Assembly (NCBI GenBank): GCA_001936135.1
Contig: CP012813.1
Coordinates: forward strand, 806,001 to 870,000
Origin: Saccharomycopsis fibuligera x Saccharomycopsis cf. fibuligera
Lineage: Eukaryota; Ascomycota; Saccharomycetes; Ascoideales; Saccharomycopsidaceae
Reading direction: 5' to 3'
Length of the DNA stretch: 64,000 nt
Shown: piece by piece, positions 1-11,394 of the stretch
Position numbering within the stretch: position 1 is the first letter of the stretch
Layout of the letters: each line of letters opens with the position of its first letter
Notes under the pieces: model-generated
The model's input: only the letters and a program-made list of their open reading frames with translations
Databases searched by the model: none
Told to the model about the DNA's origin: nothing
Made by a program: the position numbers and the translations under genes

Positions 1-1145
1 AAGCTAGAAGAGCAAAGGACAGTGCTAAATCAAAAGTTAAAAGTAAAAGCAAAACCAGTGCTCATTTGTCAAACAATAATGATGAAAACAATGATTTATA
101 TGACCAGCAATCCCATCCATCTTTCTCCGCAGACGATATTGAGGACTTGGCCCCAAGCGAGGTGTTAGTCAATGAAGTCTTGACTTTGAATAGTTCTAGC
201 AATATCAATGGAAGCACTAGCAATAGCAAGATTAATAACAACGATAATGAAAATTCCAAGGGAGCAGCTGATCTTGGGCGCAAAATTAGCATTAAAGGAT
301 ATAAGAGTCATGGAAAATCACATTCTATATCTAGCAATCTCTCCATTCTTGGAAAAATCAAGCAAGCTGATACTATTCACGAAATAGAAGATTTTTCCAC
401 TGACAGTTCTGCACATGGTGCTCGCTCACCTTCTTTTTCAGGAAGACATGTGTCTAATGCTACCACAGCTGCTGCTAATACTAATGGCGGTGCTATATAT
501 GATAGTGATATCGATATTGAAAATGATCACCACAATAACCACAAGCACTACGACTATAATGACAAATGCAATAATGACGAGGATGATAATGCTGACTTCA
601 TCAATGGTGGTGTTGACGTGGATAATGACGGCCCAGCATTCCTCCGTTATGACTTCAGCCGTGGTGCCCCTGGTGGCATTCATGAAGGAGACAACAACAG
701 TGGCAGCCATAATCTTAGTGAGATAAGAGATGTATTCTCAACAGCAGGAAGCGTTATTGAGAAAATGGATGAACAGCTGCGTTCAAGATTGCAAAGTCGT
801 CTTAGCAGTCGCCGCTCTTACAATGTGTTGAAGCAGTCAATAGTTGAAGCAGATTATTTGGACCCACCGCGCACTCATGGTAATGATAATGATAAGCGTA
901 ACCGGGACAAACACATTAATAATAGCAGAGATAAGAAATTTAACAATGAGAGTGACGATGAAGACATTATTGTTAGTGGTGGTGGTAGTCATAGAGGAAA
1001 TACCAAAGGCATGCTGCTGAGCTCCCAAGCAAGAGAAGTCAAGTATAAAGTGCGCCCACGGAAACAAAAGCCAACCACAAGGTTCTTCAAGCGTTTGGTC
1101 AATATGTTCAAGCGTAACGGTAGTGGTAATAATGATGCTGTCTAG
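1..1145 (+). CDS. Unknown protein, C-terminal part, low-complexity with basic tail
   Basis: The reading frame is open at the left edge, so only the last 380 residues are visible; the first ATG-like position is not the true start. The visible part is very hydrophilic, rich in Asn, Asp and Ser, with a His/Asn/Asp run and no membrane segment. Near residues 230-260 is an Arg-rich stretch that could form an amphipathic helix (EKMDEQLRSRLQSRLSSRRS). The last 30 residues are strongly basic with paired aromatics (TTRFFKRLVNMFKR), a pattern often seen in tails that bind acidic membrane lipids. I do not recognise the family. A plasma-membrane or signalling protein with a disordered tail is possible, but this is inference. 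Confidence 0.7.
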   Translation, partial: ARRAKDSAKSKVKSKSKTSAHLSNNNDENNDLYDQQSHPSFSADDIEDLAPSEVLVNEVLTLNSSSNINGSTSNSKINNNDNENSKGAADLGRKISIKGYKSHGKSHSISSNLSILGKIKQADTIHEIEDFSTDSSAHGARSPSFSGRHVSNATTAAANTNGGAIYDSDIDIENDHHNNHKHYDYNDKCNNDEDDNADFINGGVDVDNDGPAFLRYDFSRGAPGGIHEGDNNSGSHNLSEIRDVFSTAGSVIEKMDEQLRSRLQSRLSSRRSYNVLKQSIVEADYLDPPRTHGNDNDKRNRDKHINNSRDKKFNNESDDEDIIVSGGGSHRGNTKGMLLSSQAREVKYKVRPRKQKPTTRFFKRLVNMFKRNGSGNNDAV

Positions 1146-1303
1146 GAGGACAGTATCAATAATGTCAATAAGTGGAAACAATTGAGAGAACCGGTAAAGT
1201 GTTTGCCATCAATCTATGCTTACGGAGTGGAAAGGTAAAAAACTTTCTTGAAATTTTTTTTTGATTTTTTTTTTTTTTTTCACCCTTATCGTTTTATTTT
1301 TGA

Positions 1304-1345
<42 letters not shown>

Positions 1346-2292
1346 TTTATAGACCAGTTTTTGACTTTCGTTAGTTTTTAGCTATTTTGCTTAGTTTTAT
1401 TCGTTTTTTTTGTTGCTTTAATACGCAATCCGAAGGGTTGCCTATGCTATGCTACTCTGCGCTTTTCATTTCAGATTATTTGCTTTTGTTTTCGTTCAAG
1501 CTTTGTTACTTATTTTACCCTTCTTTACTTCTACCTGTTAATTTGTTTGAATTTTCTAGTTACTCAGTCAGACTACTTTATTTTTTTTTTCCTTTTTTTT
1601 TTATTTTTATTTTTTCAGTTGCCGATTCCCGAGCTTATTCAATTGTACTATTATTTTAACAACCTGCAGTATACATTTATATTTACTCTCAAATTAACGT
1701 AATACACTAACGCTTTCCTTAATGTTTGACAACAAGATCAATTACTGCAGTTGCTGGCCCTGTTCTCAGTATTTCAATGTTTATGTATGTTGGGAATCTG
1801 TTTCCCGCAGTAAACGTTAACTCTAATTCTCCGCACGTGGAGCGAAAAAAAAAAAAAAAAAAAAAAAAAGTACCCTGAGAAACAGAAAATAAAGACGGCA
1901 AGCAAAAGTGACAAGCATCGCACGGCGGTGCTTAGATCATCAAGTGGTATTGCTCTGTGCAAAACTAATTGAGCTGAAGCTAAATTATTAGACAGGCTGT
2001 TTATTTGGCTATTCGAAAACTCTTTTGATCTGCTTGTTTTACTGCTCGGTTGGCTAATATTATTTGTTTAGCCAGTCCGTGCATTTGCATTTGCAGCCAG
2101 CTTTGATTTTAAAATGTTGGCAGAGATCCCGTATTATTGCATGCAAAGAATACAATTCAAAATTCAGTGACTACCAGACTAAATATCCACACCTACAACA
2201 ACAAAAACAACAACAACAACAACAGCAGCAGCAGCAGCATAACCTAAGAGCACTATACCACAGTACATAACTTGCGTTCATAATAATTCGAA
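1146..2292. other. Intergenic, BOR1 upstream region
   Basis: No supported gene. It holds a T run of about 37 bases (about 1307-1343), a second T-rich block near 1570-1615, an A run near 1847-1869 and a CAA/CAG repeat (about 2197-2239) just before BOR1, probably in its 5' untranslated region. Small ORFs here arise from the homopolymers. Confidence 0.7.
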
Positions 2293-4188
2293 ATGAAGAA
2301 AAAGCTCCCCGGGTGGAGGTATGCTTGCCTTTTTGGCCGCGGCGTTTTCCAGGACCTTCGCAATCGATTACCATACTACAAAGCAGATTGGCTTGACGAT
2401 GCTTTCAACTATCGTGTCATCCCGTCCACTGTTTTCATCTTCTTCACCAACTTGCTTCCGGCCATTGCGTTTGCCCAAGATATGTTTGACCGTACCGAGA
2501 ACTCCTATGGTGTCAATGAAGTACTATTGGCTTCAGCGCTTGGTGGACTTGTGTTTGGCATATTTGGCGGCCAACCACTCTGTATTGTTGGGGTCACTGG
2601 TCCTATCTCGATTTTCAACTATACTGTTTACGACTTTGTCAAAGACAGGCCACATTGTCAGTATTTCAGCTTTATGTGCTGGATCGGATTGTGGAGTTTT
2701 GTCATGCATTTTGCCATTGCAATGCTGAACGGCGCGCAATATACTCGTTATATAACAAGATATTCCTGTGACGCATTTGGACTTTTCATCAATTGCATTT
2801 ACGTTCAAAAGGGGATCCAAATTCTAACACGACAATTCAAGCAGAGTGATGGGTATGCCAGTGGTTACTTCAGTGTGGTGGTTGCTCTCTTGATGGCTAT
2901 ATTCGGGGTAGGTGCTCAATTGTTTGGCTCGCAAACACATTATTTCCACCCAGTAGTGCGTAAAGTTTTTGCTGACTATGGGGCCCCTTTGAGTGTGGTG
3001 TTTTTTACCGGATTCACGCATTTTAACAAGCATACAATGGAATCTGTTGGATTGCAGAGACTCAATATCAGCAAATCGTTTCATCCTACAGCAATGGAAA
3101 GACATGGCCAATGGTTTGTGAGGTTTTGGGAAGGGATCTCTGTGGGGAATGTGTTTTTAGCGATTCCTTTTGCCATTTTACTCACCTTGCTATTCTACTT
3201 TGATCATAATGTGTCATCTTTGATGTCTCAAGATAGTCGTTTCAAGCTCAAGAAGCCGTCTTCTTTCCACTGGGATTTCTTGTTGTTGGGGATAACTACG
3301 GGAGTTACGGGGCTAATCGGGGTGCCTTTTCCCAATGGGTTGATTCCTCAAGCGCCACTACATACTGCTTCGTTATGCTATTATAAGCGGGTGCCAAGAG
3401 ATGTTGGAAAGAAAAGCGATGGTGATTTGAGTTCATCCAGCTCCGAGGATGGTGAGTTTGCTAATGCTAGCGAAGGCAATGCTAGTACCACTTTCAACAG
3501 CAGTCATATCAAAAACAAGCATGACAGTATTAATGGTAACATCCCGCCCCAAACGAAAAGCAATACCGACCCATACGACTACCATTCTTACAATTACCGT
3601 CCGTCATCTTCATCAAAGGATAAAAGCGGCAGTGCCCAGGCTAATGCTAATGACGATGCCAACGACAGCGACGATACATTGTATGAAATGCAACTTGCCG
3701 GGGTGGTGGAACAACGTGTCACTAATACTGTCCAAGGTCTTCTCACTCTCGGCATGATGTCCCGTCCTTTGCTAATTGTCTTACAAACAGTACCGCAAGC
3801 AGTATTTGCTGGGCTTTTCTTTGTTATGGGCATAACTGGTCTCCATGGCAATGATATTGTTAATAACATAAGATATCTTTGCACCGATCGCAAATTCATT
3901 CCTAAGGAGCACAAATTTCGCCAACTAAGTTCAATCAAATGGCTATATTTGTTTGTATTGTTGGAGTTGGCGGCATTTGGATTTGAGTTTGCTATATGTC
4001 AAACTAAGGGAGCAATTGCGTTTCCGGCAGTGTTGTTGTTTTTTGCTGCTTTGGCAATGGGATTTGGTAAAGTTTTCTCAAAACGGGACTTGAAATTGCT
4101 TGATGAGCCAACGGGGAGTAAGTACTTGTTGGAAACACTAAAAGTATCTGTTAATGATGACAAAAATGAGGGAAAGCATCATGTTTAG
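2293..4188 (+). CDS. BOR1: Borate efflux transporter (SLC4 / HCO3- transporter family)
   Basis: A 631-residue polytopic membrane protein, close to yeast Bor1, which exports borate across the plasma membrane. The N-terminal third carries the family signature almost unchanged: DAFNYRVIPST, LLPAIAFAQDMFDRT, SYGVNEVLLASALGG and GGQPLCIVGVTGPISIFNYTVYD, followed by the conserved KGIQILTRQF. The later block FYFDHNVSSLM...LKKPSSFHWD...GVPFPNGLIPQAPLHT is also typical. An acidic, Ser-rich insert of about 80 residues (roughly 375-460) separates it from VEQRVTNTVQGLLTLGMMSRPLL; this insert is longer than I recall in S. cerevisiae Bor1. The start is the first ATG and matches the family N-terminus (WRYACLFGRGVFQDLRNRLPYYKADW). 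One in-frame CTG lies at codon 145. Confidence 0.95.
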   Translation: MKKKLPGWRYACLFGRGVFQDLRNRLPYYKADWLDDAFNYRVIPSTVFIFFTNLLPAIAFAQDMFDRTENSYGVNEVLLASALGGLVFGIFGGQPLCIVGVTGPISIFNYTVYDFVKDRPHCQYFSFMCWIGLWSFVMHFAIAMLNGAQYTRYITRYSCDAFGLFINCIYVQKGIQILTRQFKQSDGYASGYFSVVVALLMAIFGVGAQLFGSQTHYFHPVVRKVFADYGAPLSVVFFTGFTHFNKHTMESVGLQRLNISKSFHPTAMERHGQWFVRFWEGISVGNVFLAIPFAILLTLLFYFDHNVSSLMSQDSRFKLKKPSSFHWDFLLLGITTGVTGLIGVPFPNGLIPQAPLHTASLCYYKRVPRDVGKKSDGDLSSSSSEDGEFANASEGNASTTFNSSHIKNKHDSINGNIPPQTKSNTDPYDYHSYNYRPSSSSKDKSGSAQANANDDANDSDDTLYEMQLAGVVEQRVTNTVQGLLTLGMMSRPLLIVLQTVPQAVFAGLFFVMGITGLHGNDIVNNIRYLCTDRKFIPKEHKFRQLSSIKWLYLFVLLELAAFGFEFAICQTKGAIAFPAVLLFFAALAMGFGKVFSKRDLKLLDEPTGSKYLLETLKVSVNDDKNEGKHHV

Positions 4189-7100
4189 CTGTGTTTCTTT
4201 TCTTTTCTTTTCTTTTCTTTTCTCTTCTTTTTCTCTGTTTCAAGTACTTAGATCATTCAAACAACGCTGATAAATCTTCAAGATGTAATGATTTACATTT
4301 TATACTGCTATACAGCGTATATCCATATTCTTTAGAGTTCTTTGACTTCACTTTTCAACTAACCCCCAAGCCGGGTCTTTTTCCATTGGCATAAAGCTCT
4401 TGGAAAGTCATTTCAATATAATTATCCTAACAGTGTTGGGGTTCAGTAAGCCGCGCAGTTGCTTTGGTCCCTTTGACCAAAAGAATAGCCAAATATTGGT
4501 TACATTCAACATTCAATAAAAACGGTTCAGTTAACATAGCTGGAGTCCATGGCGCAAGAGGGTTTGTGAAACTAGAAACCCGAAGCGTGATAATAATAGT
4601 AGTATTAGCAGTAAGTATACTATATAGTGCCCCGTCTAAGGGGGGCGTTAATTTTATGCATGATGGGGCAGCGGTAATGCTGCGCTTGGGGGTAAGACAT
4701 GCAGCATCGCTCGCGACTTGCAAGCTGGGAAAAGCTGCCTCGGAATGATTTTGTATCATGAATTACAACCACATCCGCAGAAAGATTATTGATGAGCAGT
4801 GGCACTGCTTTCATTTGTGACTTTGGTGGAAGGCAAAGACGAAGTAGCGTCTTTTAGCCGTTGTGTACGGCTTTCTAAAGCTCATATTGTTTTTCTATTT
4901 TAATTAACTAAATGACGATATCAATTAACAGATACAAAACACAGCAATAATTATTTAGCAGGGCAGAAGACAGCCGAAAGAATTAATAGCTGACGCAAGG
5001 TAATAACTTCGCATTTTCCCTATTGATATCATTAATGAGCAAATTATAGAAATTAACAGTCAAATAGATTAGATTGAAAAGATTGTTGGGCAATATTGAT
5101 ATTGCAAAGTGGTCAACACTCAACCATTCTTGATAAGTGGCAGAAATTTGACTCTTCCCACAACGCCAATGACAAACAGATCGGAATTTCCTACACCCAC
5201 CCCACCACGGACCACTCTCGTGACCTGACAGTCTAACTGACAGTCTAACTGACAGTCTAACTGACGGTCTAACTGACGGTCTGGCAATCATTAAGATTTG
5301 GGGATAGAGCTCTAGGGAAGTTTGGTCATTATCTTGTGACCGCAATCTGGAATAATATGCCGGTGAGCGTTTCTCCGTGGCTGTTTATATATATGTGTTT
5401 ATATGTTACAAGATACAAGCACAATAGGTGGAAAACGGTATCAACTATAGCCTTAAGATCATTGCTGTGACCGGTTACGACTTATGCTCTGGTTGTTACT
5501 GAAGCGGACTAGATCTAAGCTTGCCTAGCATGAGCGTATCTGGGTATCCATGCTGATGGACAGTTTTTGAGATATCGGATGCAGTAACTTTTCTGCGCAA
5601 TATGAACAACTTAACGCAGCCCTTTTTTCGGACAGAGAAGAGCAGATATTGGAAAAACTGACATCATGTGGCGCACCAAGTCTTATAGAAGGATTTGATT
5701 GGAAATTTAGCTCTGTATAAGACCACAAGCGCACTTATATTGCTACTACGTGGCCTTCAATATATAGACACTATAGTGCAGCGGAAATTGGGTTTTCTTA
5801 TTTTGAAGGCAGAGAGCTTGGTAAATAGACGAGAGTAGTATAAATTAGCATAATTATGTCTTGTTTTTACACGCCCACGCGCTTGGAAACCAGATCACGA
5901 AAAGCTAACAGTTGTTAATTATTGAAGTACTGCATTACTTCATATCAGATTTTTGAAATAGCTGGAATCCACATGGTACTAATTCGCTGTGTTTTCTTTC
6001 TTTCATGTCCTTCAGAAACAGAGACTACTTCACCATTTATACCTTGGTTGATTTTTTTAGTTGAGTCACGTTTGCAATGCGCTGAGGCTTTCAGAAAACA
6101 ACCATGGGGTTTTTGTACATACGGTGAGCATAATAAATGTACGCTTTTGACGACTTTTGAGTAGTGGGAGACGAGGGCGCCAGCGCATTTGAACACGCAT
6201 TAGGGAGGAACCCTCAGGAGCAGCAGCAGTAGAGTAGCATCGCCGATCATTGTGGATCAAGGTTAGCTCAGTTTCTTCCCCGGGAAGACCATTGGACTTC
6301 ATCCAGATTTTGTATTTTTACTCGGGACGCTGCGGCGGTCACTAAAGTGCTATTGTCACAGATTGTGATTGATGCTGACAGGGGGGGGGAGGTTGCCTCC
6401 CCTTCCACTTCCCGGGAGGCAGAGTACGCATCTGTTTTATAATTTCTGTAATCTGGTTGAGGCTGTAGAGAGGCTGCCCGCGATTCAGATGCTGGAATTG
6501 TGTTGAGCAGACAGTTTACTGATTGTAGTAGCGATATTTACTTGGTGTGGTTCACTTCGGCATTGCAGCACTGCGAGTTTCGAGTTTCCGAGGAGAAAAA
6601 ACGGAACGAGAAAAAAGTAAAAAAAAAAAAAAATAATTTAAAAAAATTTACTTGAGCAGAGAATCAACATCATACAGTACGAGATAGTATATTAGTCAAC
6701 CCAATACAACACAATAGACAATCAGCACATCGCTGTCGCCAGCTTCATTGCCATAACTATAGTCGCAGTCAAGGTAGGGACCGTGATTTTGTTCTTTTGC
6801 TCTTTTGTTGCAGGTGGTTTAGTTTCCTCCATTATCGGTAGTCTCCAATCAGCAGCCTCCAGGCTTTAGCCCGTCTACTGCTGTCACACCGCTCTACACC
6901 CAAGTGCTCCCCATAGATCCATATCTGCTGCTCGCATAGTTAATAGCTACAGCCAATTCACCTGTCCCGGCGTCCTGCTCCTGCCCCTGCTCTTGCTTGA
7001 AGACATCCACTTGCACTGCAGTGTGTCTTGGACAATTATTCTGCTTCGATTGGTGTATTTGACGTGCGCTGTGCTCCTGCTCCTGCTCCTGCTTATTGCC

Positions 7101-7525
7101 CAACTTGGTGCTCTGACCCTTTTTTTTTTTTTTTTTTTTTTTAACTCTGGCTCGTCTTTCCTCGAGTGATTTGCCGCCAATTCGATCTACGCCCCATACA
7201 GCAGAAAATTTTTATTGCTGTCTGCTTGTACACGACCAAACCTCCTCAGCCGTAATATCTGGCTACCACTGTTTGTCTGTCTGCCTGTCTGCCTGCCTGT
7301 CCGCCTGTTTGCCTGTCTTTGAAAGTGACAACGAATCCTGTACTTGCAGCCAGATATCATCTTCATATTCATACAACAGCAAATACCATCCTCGAAAAGA
7401 AAAAAAAAATATTGACAGCAACAATCAAAGAGAACAACTGCTTACCTCAATCCATTGACATTGTTATATCACTACGCAGTTCACCATCATAACCTCATAA
7501 CATATAATATATTCATACACTCAAG
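4189..7525. other. Long non-coding stretch, BAS1 upstream region
   Basis: About 3.3 kb with no ORF that resembles a protein. Short ORFs in both strands lack family resemblance. It contains a TTTTC repeat just after BOR1, a 12 bp tandem repeat (5227-5282), a GC-rich patch (about 6170-6480) with a hairpin, an A run near 6619, a T run near 7120-7141 and a CTGT/CTGC-rich stretch near 7275-7316. The 3' part is probably the promoter and leader of BAS1. Confidence 0.6.
5227..5282. repeat. 12 bp tandem repeat, about 4.7 copies
   Basis: Unit GACAGTCTAACT repeated head to tail. The first three copies are identical and the last ones carry GACGGT. It lies between BOR1 and BAS1 and is non-coding. Confidence 0.9.
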
Positions 7526-9388
7526 ATGCCCAAGAATAATCTCGCTACAACCCCTCTGAAAGGGGTCAAAGTTTCTGGAAGAAAGAAGGCCACAAAGAAG
7601 AGAACTACCCCTATTGATCCGCTCCAGATCACTGAGTCACTAGGATACCAAACCTTTAGAAGAGAAACTAGAAAACCATGGACTCAAAAGGAAGACGCTC
7701 TTCTCACAAAACTCGTGGAGGAAACGTTACGCGAAAATGGCATAATAATAAAGAGAGACCAAAGTCATCATAACCACCTTTCCCAGCTGCTGTCAAGCAA
7801 CAGTAACCACAACAGCACAAACAACAGCACAAACAACAATACCAATACCAACAACATTAGCACTCCACCCTCCTCGTCCGATTCCACAACTTCGTCTTCA
7901 TGTGAACCTGCCAATCAGAATTACAGCGTTATATACACCAGACCGCTTCCGTCAGATTTTACCGGCTATAACGATTTGGTTTCCTGGGACAAAATTGCTA
8001 AGCAGCTACAAGGCCGAAAGCCAAAAGATTGCCGCAAAAGATGGTCTAATTCTCTTGATCCAAACTTGAAAAAAGGAAGATGGACAAAAGCTGAAGACCA
8101 ATTGCTATTAGCCGCTCACAAGGCTCACGGGCCTTCGTGGCAAAAAGTGGCGCTTGAGATCCCAGGCAGAACCGATGATCAGTGTGCTAAACGGTACATA
8201 GAGGTGCTAGATCCTTCAATGACCGAAGATAGACTCAGAGGCTGGGATGTTGATGAGGATTTATTGTTGATCTCGTTGGTGAAGACACACGGAACCCGCT
8301 GGAGAACTGTTTCATACAAAATGAATAGCAGGCCATCACTTACTTGTAGAAACAGATGGAGAAAGATCATTACCGACGTTACCAGAGGCAAAGCAGACCA
8401 GAGTGTCGTTGCCGCGGTTCAGAAAGTGCAAGAAGCCGCTGACCAGGCCTGTATCGCTCCATCTACTCCAACTTCATCTAGCCTGTCTGGCGCCTTCAAA
8501 AAATCGAATAAGGGAATGGGTACCACTGCCGCTTCTTCTACTAACACCGCCAGCGCTAAAGCATCATCATCATCATCATCATCGTCTAAAGCTAAAAACG
8601 AATCCAATAGCACTTTATCAGTAGCCAATACTCCTACCCTTACTTTGGATTTCAGCAAACTGTCCTCTTCGTATTCTGGTAGCTCGTTGCCCAACCATAG
8701 CTCCACCTCCTCGACCATTACTACTCCGGTAACCCAGCTATCAAAAACATTTGCAAAAGCCATCATTGATGAGCAATACACCGGCGGCCTTGATGCTCAT
8801 AGACACAATTCCTTAGACTATGGCTTCCCCGGCACTGCTAATCCGCTGTTGCTGCTGCTGCTGCTGCTGCTGCTCAATACTTTTGCCCCGCACACTAACG
8901 GTGGCAAGGTCAACTCTATTGCTTCTGAAGCTGAACGAACTTTTGCCAGCTTGCAATCCGCTATCGATGAGGATGCAGGCACTAGATCGCATAGCAGCGG
9001 CTCCAACATTAGTGACCCGTTGCAATCCCCTGTGGTATTAACCGATGATGGCATTAATGATATGTTTGACAATCCAGTATCTTCAGATTTTGTGTTTGGT
9101 CCTGGTGCTACTAGTAGCAATAGAAACCTGGTCTCAAACGTGAACATTCAACCAAAGCAACTCAAAAAATTACCAACAGAGACCGAGTACAAGTGTCTGA
9201 TACAAGACAAAAACGGTAAGATTCTTAACTTGAGCGACGTTATGGGCCAAAACGTAGGCAACAGTTTTGCCAACTTACAATCCAACTCAATCACTTCTAA
9301 AGCGGTTATCCATAGCTTGATTAATAAATGTAAAGAAGAAGGATTGTCTATTTCATTATTTCAGCATAATCATTACTATAATGGCAAT

Positions 9389-9421
<33 letters not shown>

Positions 9422-10552
9422 AATAATAATAATAATAATATTAATAACAGCAGTGAAAGTTCTGGTATCGGCAGCAATCCTCAATCTAGAGGCCAAAACA
9501 TCCCACCACCATCCTCATCATCGAGATTGTACAGCGGCCCAAGTTCTAGACCACCAAATTTGTCTCCACAAACACATCAGCAAATTCATCAGCATGAAAT
9601 GTCCTTGGATAACGAAAGCTATCTAAACTTGATATCAGTTTCCAGAAAACAAGCACCAATTTCAACTTCTGGCATCAGCAAAAGATCCTCGTTGACCTCT
9701 ACGCCATCCATTAACCCAAGAAGAAAATCTGTTTCGTCCGTCTCTTCTGCCACCTCCTCGAAGTTTAGTAGATCGCCTAAATCCAGATCAAACGTTAATT
9801 CTGTTAACACCACTCCATACGCTGCTGATGGTTCTGCCACTCTTCATAAAAGCGCCTTATATAACAAAAAGGCAGTTTACGATAACGAAGAACAAGAAGA
9901 AGGGTATGATTTGTGGGATAACATGAACCGCGGCAAGCTGGCAAGCATTTCAGCAGGAACCACCAGTAACTCAAGTATGGGCAATGGAAACAATAACATC
10001 AACAATAACAACAACCATCACCTTAACCATAATGGACATCGCAACACTATCCCAGGATCGTTGACCTCGGTTCCTTTGACTGATATAAATCCTGCTAATG
10101 CATACAATGGCCTTATTGACAATCAATATTTGGGCTGTGGTGATGCCGCAGCGGCTGCAACAAACCTTGCCTCACAACACGCTTTACAGTTCCAGCACCC
10201 GCTTTCGGGCTCGTCCTTGTTAGATTCTGCCCAGTTCAGCAGCAAATCGTTGCCTGGCGTTCCAGATGATGACAGTGTTCTCCATGCAGGTAATCCTTTG
10301 GACGGCTTTAATACTGCCAATAACCAGTACGGCGGCAGTTCATCCTCTTTGGCGCATACCCACCAACCTCATCAACATCAACAACAGCACATACCAGTTT
10401 CCGAGCATCATCCGTTGCATTATGAGCAAGCAGCAAACTCGTTCACGGATGCTTATGGCGTATTTTCCCAATCATATGGATACGAAGCAGAATTTGATCC
10501 AGATATCGAGGATCATGCACCATTTGGGCTATTGCCATTTAATCCATCGTGA
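7526..10552 (+). CDS. BAS1: Myb-type transcription factor BAS1 (purine and histidine biosynthesis genes)
   Basis: A 1008-residue regulator. In S. cerevisiae Bas1 with Pho2 activates ADE, HIS and one-carbon genes by binding TGACTC. The N-terminus has the Bas1 signature ITESLGYQT (35-43), then three Myb repeats. R1 (about 49-178) starts WTQKEDALL and is split by an 80-residue Asn/Ser insert before SWDKIAKQLQGR. R2 is about 182-230 (GRWTKAEDQLL, GRTDDQCAKRY). R3 is about 237-285 (GWDVDEDLLLISLVK, SRPSLTCRNRWRKII). The regulatory region (about 555-625) resembles the Bas1 interaction domain, and the protein ends LLPFNPS, like LPLNPS in S. cerevisiae Bas1. It carries a CTG run (residues 441-450), a 21-residue Asn-rich run near 624 and many Ser/Asn/His tracts. 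The unusually long upstream region suggests complex control. Confidence 0.95.
8846..8875 (+). repeat. CTG-codon run inside BAS1
   Basis: Ten codons: CTG, TTG, seven CTG, CTC. They encode ten Leu under the standard code or mostly Ser if CTG is reassigned. Expandable triplet tract. Confidence 0.9.
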
Positions 10553-11361
10553 AATATGATATCAACCGACTGTTATTTGCGTCGCCACCAACCCGCCAAC
10601 TCAAACATTTCAGTTTTCTATTTGCAATTGTATTATGTACATGTTATTTTTTTTTTTTTTATTTTATTTGTTTCTATTTTCAAAGTGGTTTCTGAGTGGG
10701 TTTTCTAAGCCTCGTTTGTTTGTTTTTTTGCTTTTTTTTTTTCCTCTTTTTGTTTCATTTCATGTTTTGTTGTATTATTACTAGCTGTCTATGCTGTTTG
10801 ATTACCTATCTTCGTTTCCGTACTCTTTTGCGAATGAGTTGATGTTGCATACTATTCGAAAGCATATATCGTTATCTTTTCCATTATTTATTTTGCGTTT
10901 GCCTTTGATCCATCTTCATTGGTTTTTTTTATTTTTTATTTTATTTTTTATTTTTTGTTTGGGATACGAAGGCTTTTTTCATTTTTTGTATATTCCAGGA
11001 GTTGTCTATTTTTTTTTTTTTTTTTTTCTATTAAAATTTTTTGTTGTCTGAAGTTTACATTATTTTTGTTTTTACGTTTTATTTTTTTTCTGTCATGTTG
11101 CATTCCATGAGAATTTAGAAAAAACTAAGGCGTTTTTCTTACTCAATTTCAGCGTTGCATTGCACATTGCAACATTATTTTTGCGGTTACCATTTATATA
11201 AACATTTCCATGCTATGTGCCAAGTGAAGTCATCAAATGATTAGTTGAATCGCCAATTATCGCACGTTACATATACGCAAAGTTTTAAACCACTAAAGCA
11301 AAACAAGACAATACGATCAGACTTCCTAAAATTTCTATAAAAATTACAGTAAACGAGAAAC

Positions 11362-11394
<33 letters not shown>

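Noticed and set aside
5227-5282. Short tandem repeat as a possible CRISPR array
   Set aside because: Twelve-base direct units without spacers in a eukaryotic genome; an ordinary minisatellite.
10791-11110. Phe/Leu-rich ORFs after BAS1 resembling membrane proteins
   Set aside because: They are translations of T-rich 3' flank; the same occurs at 1387-1659, 23581-23822 and 45358-45779.
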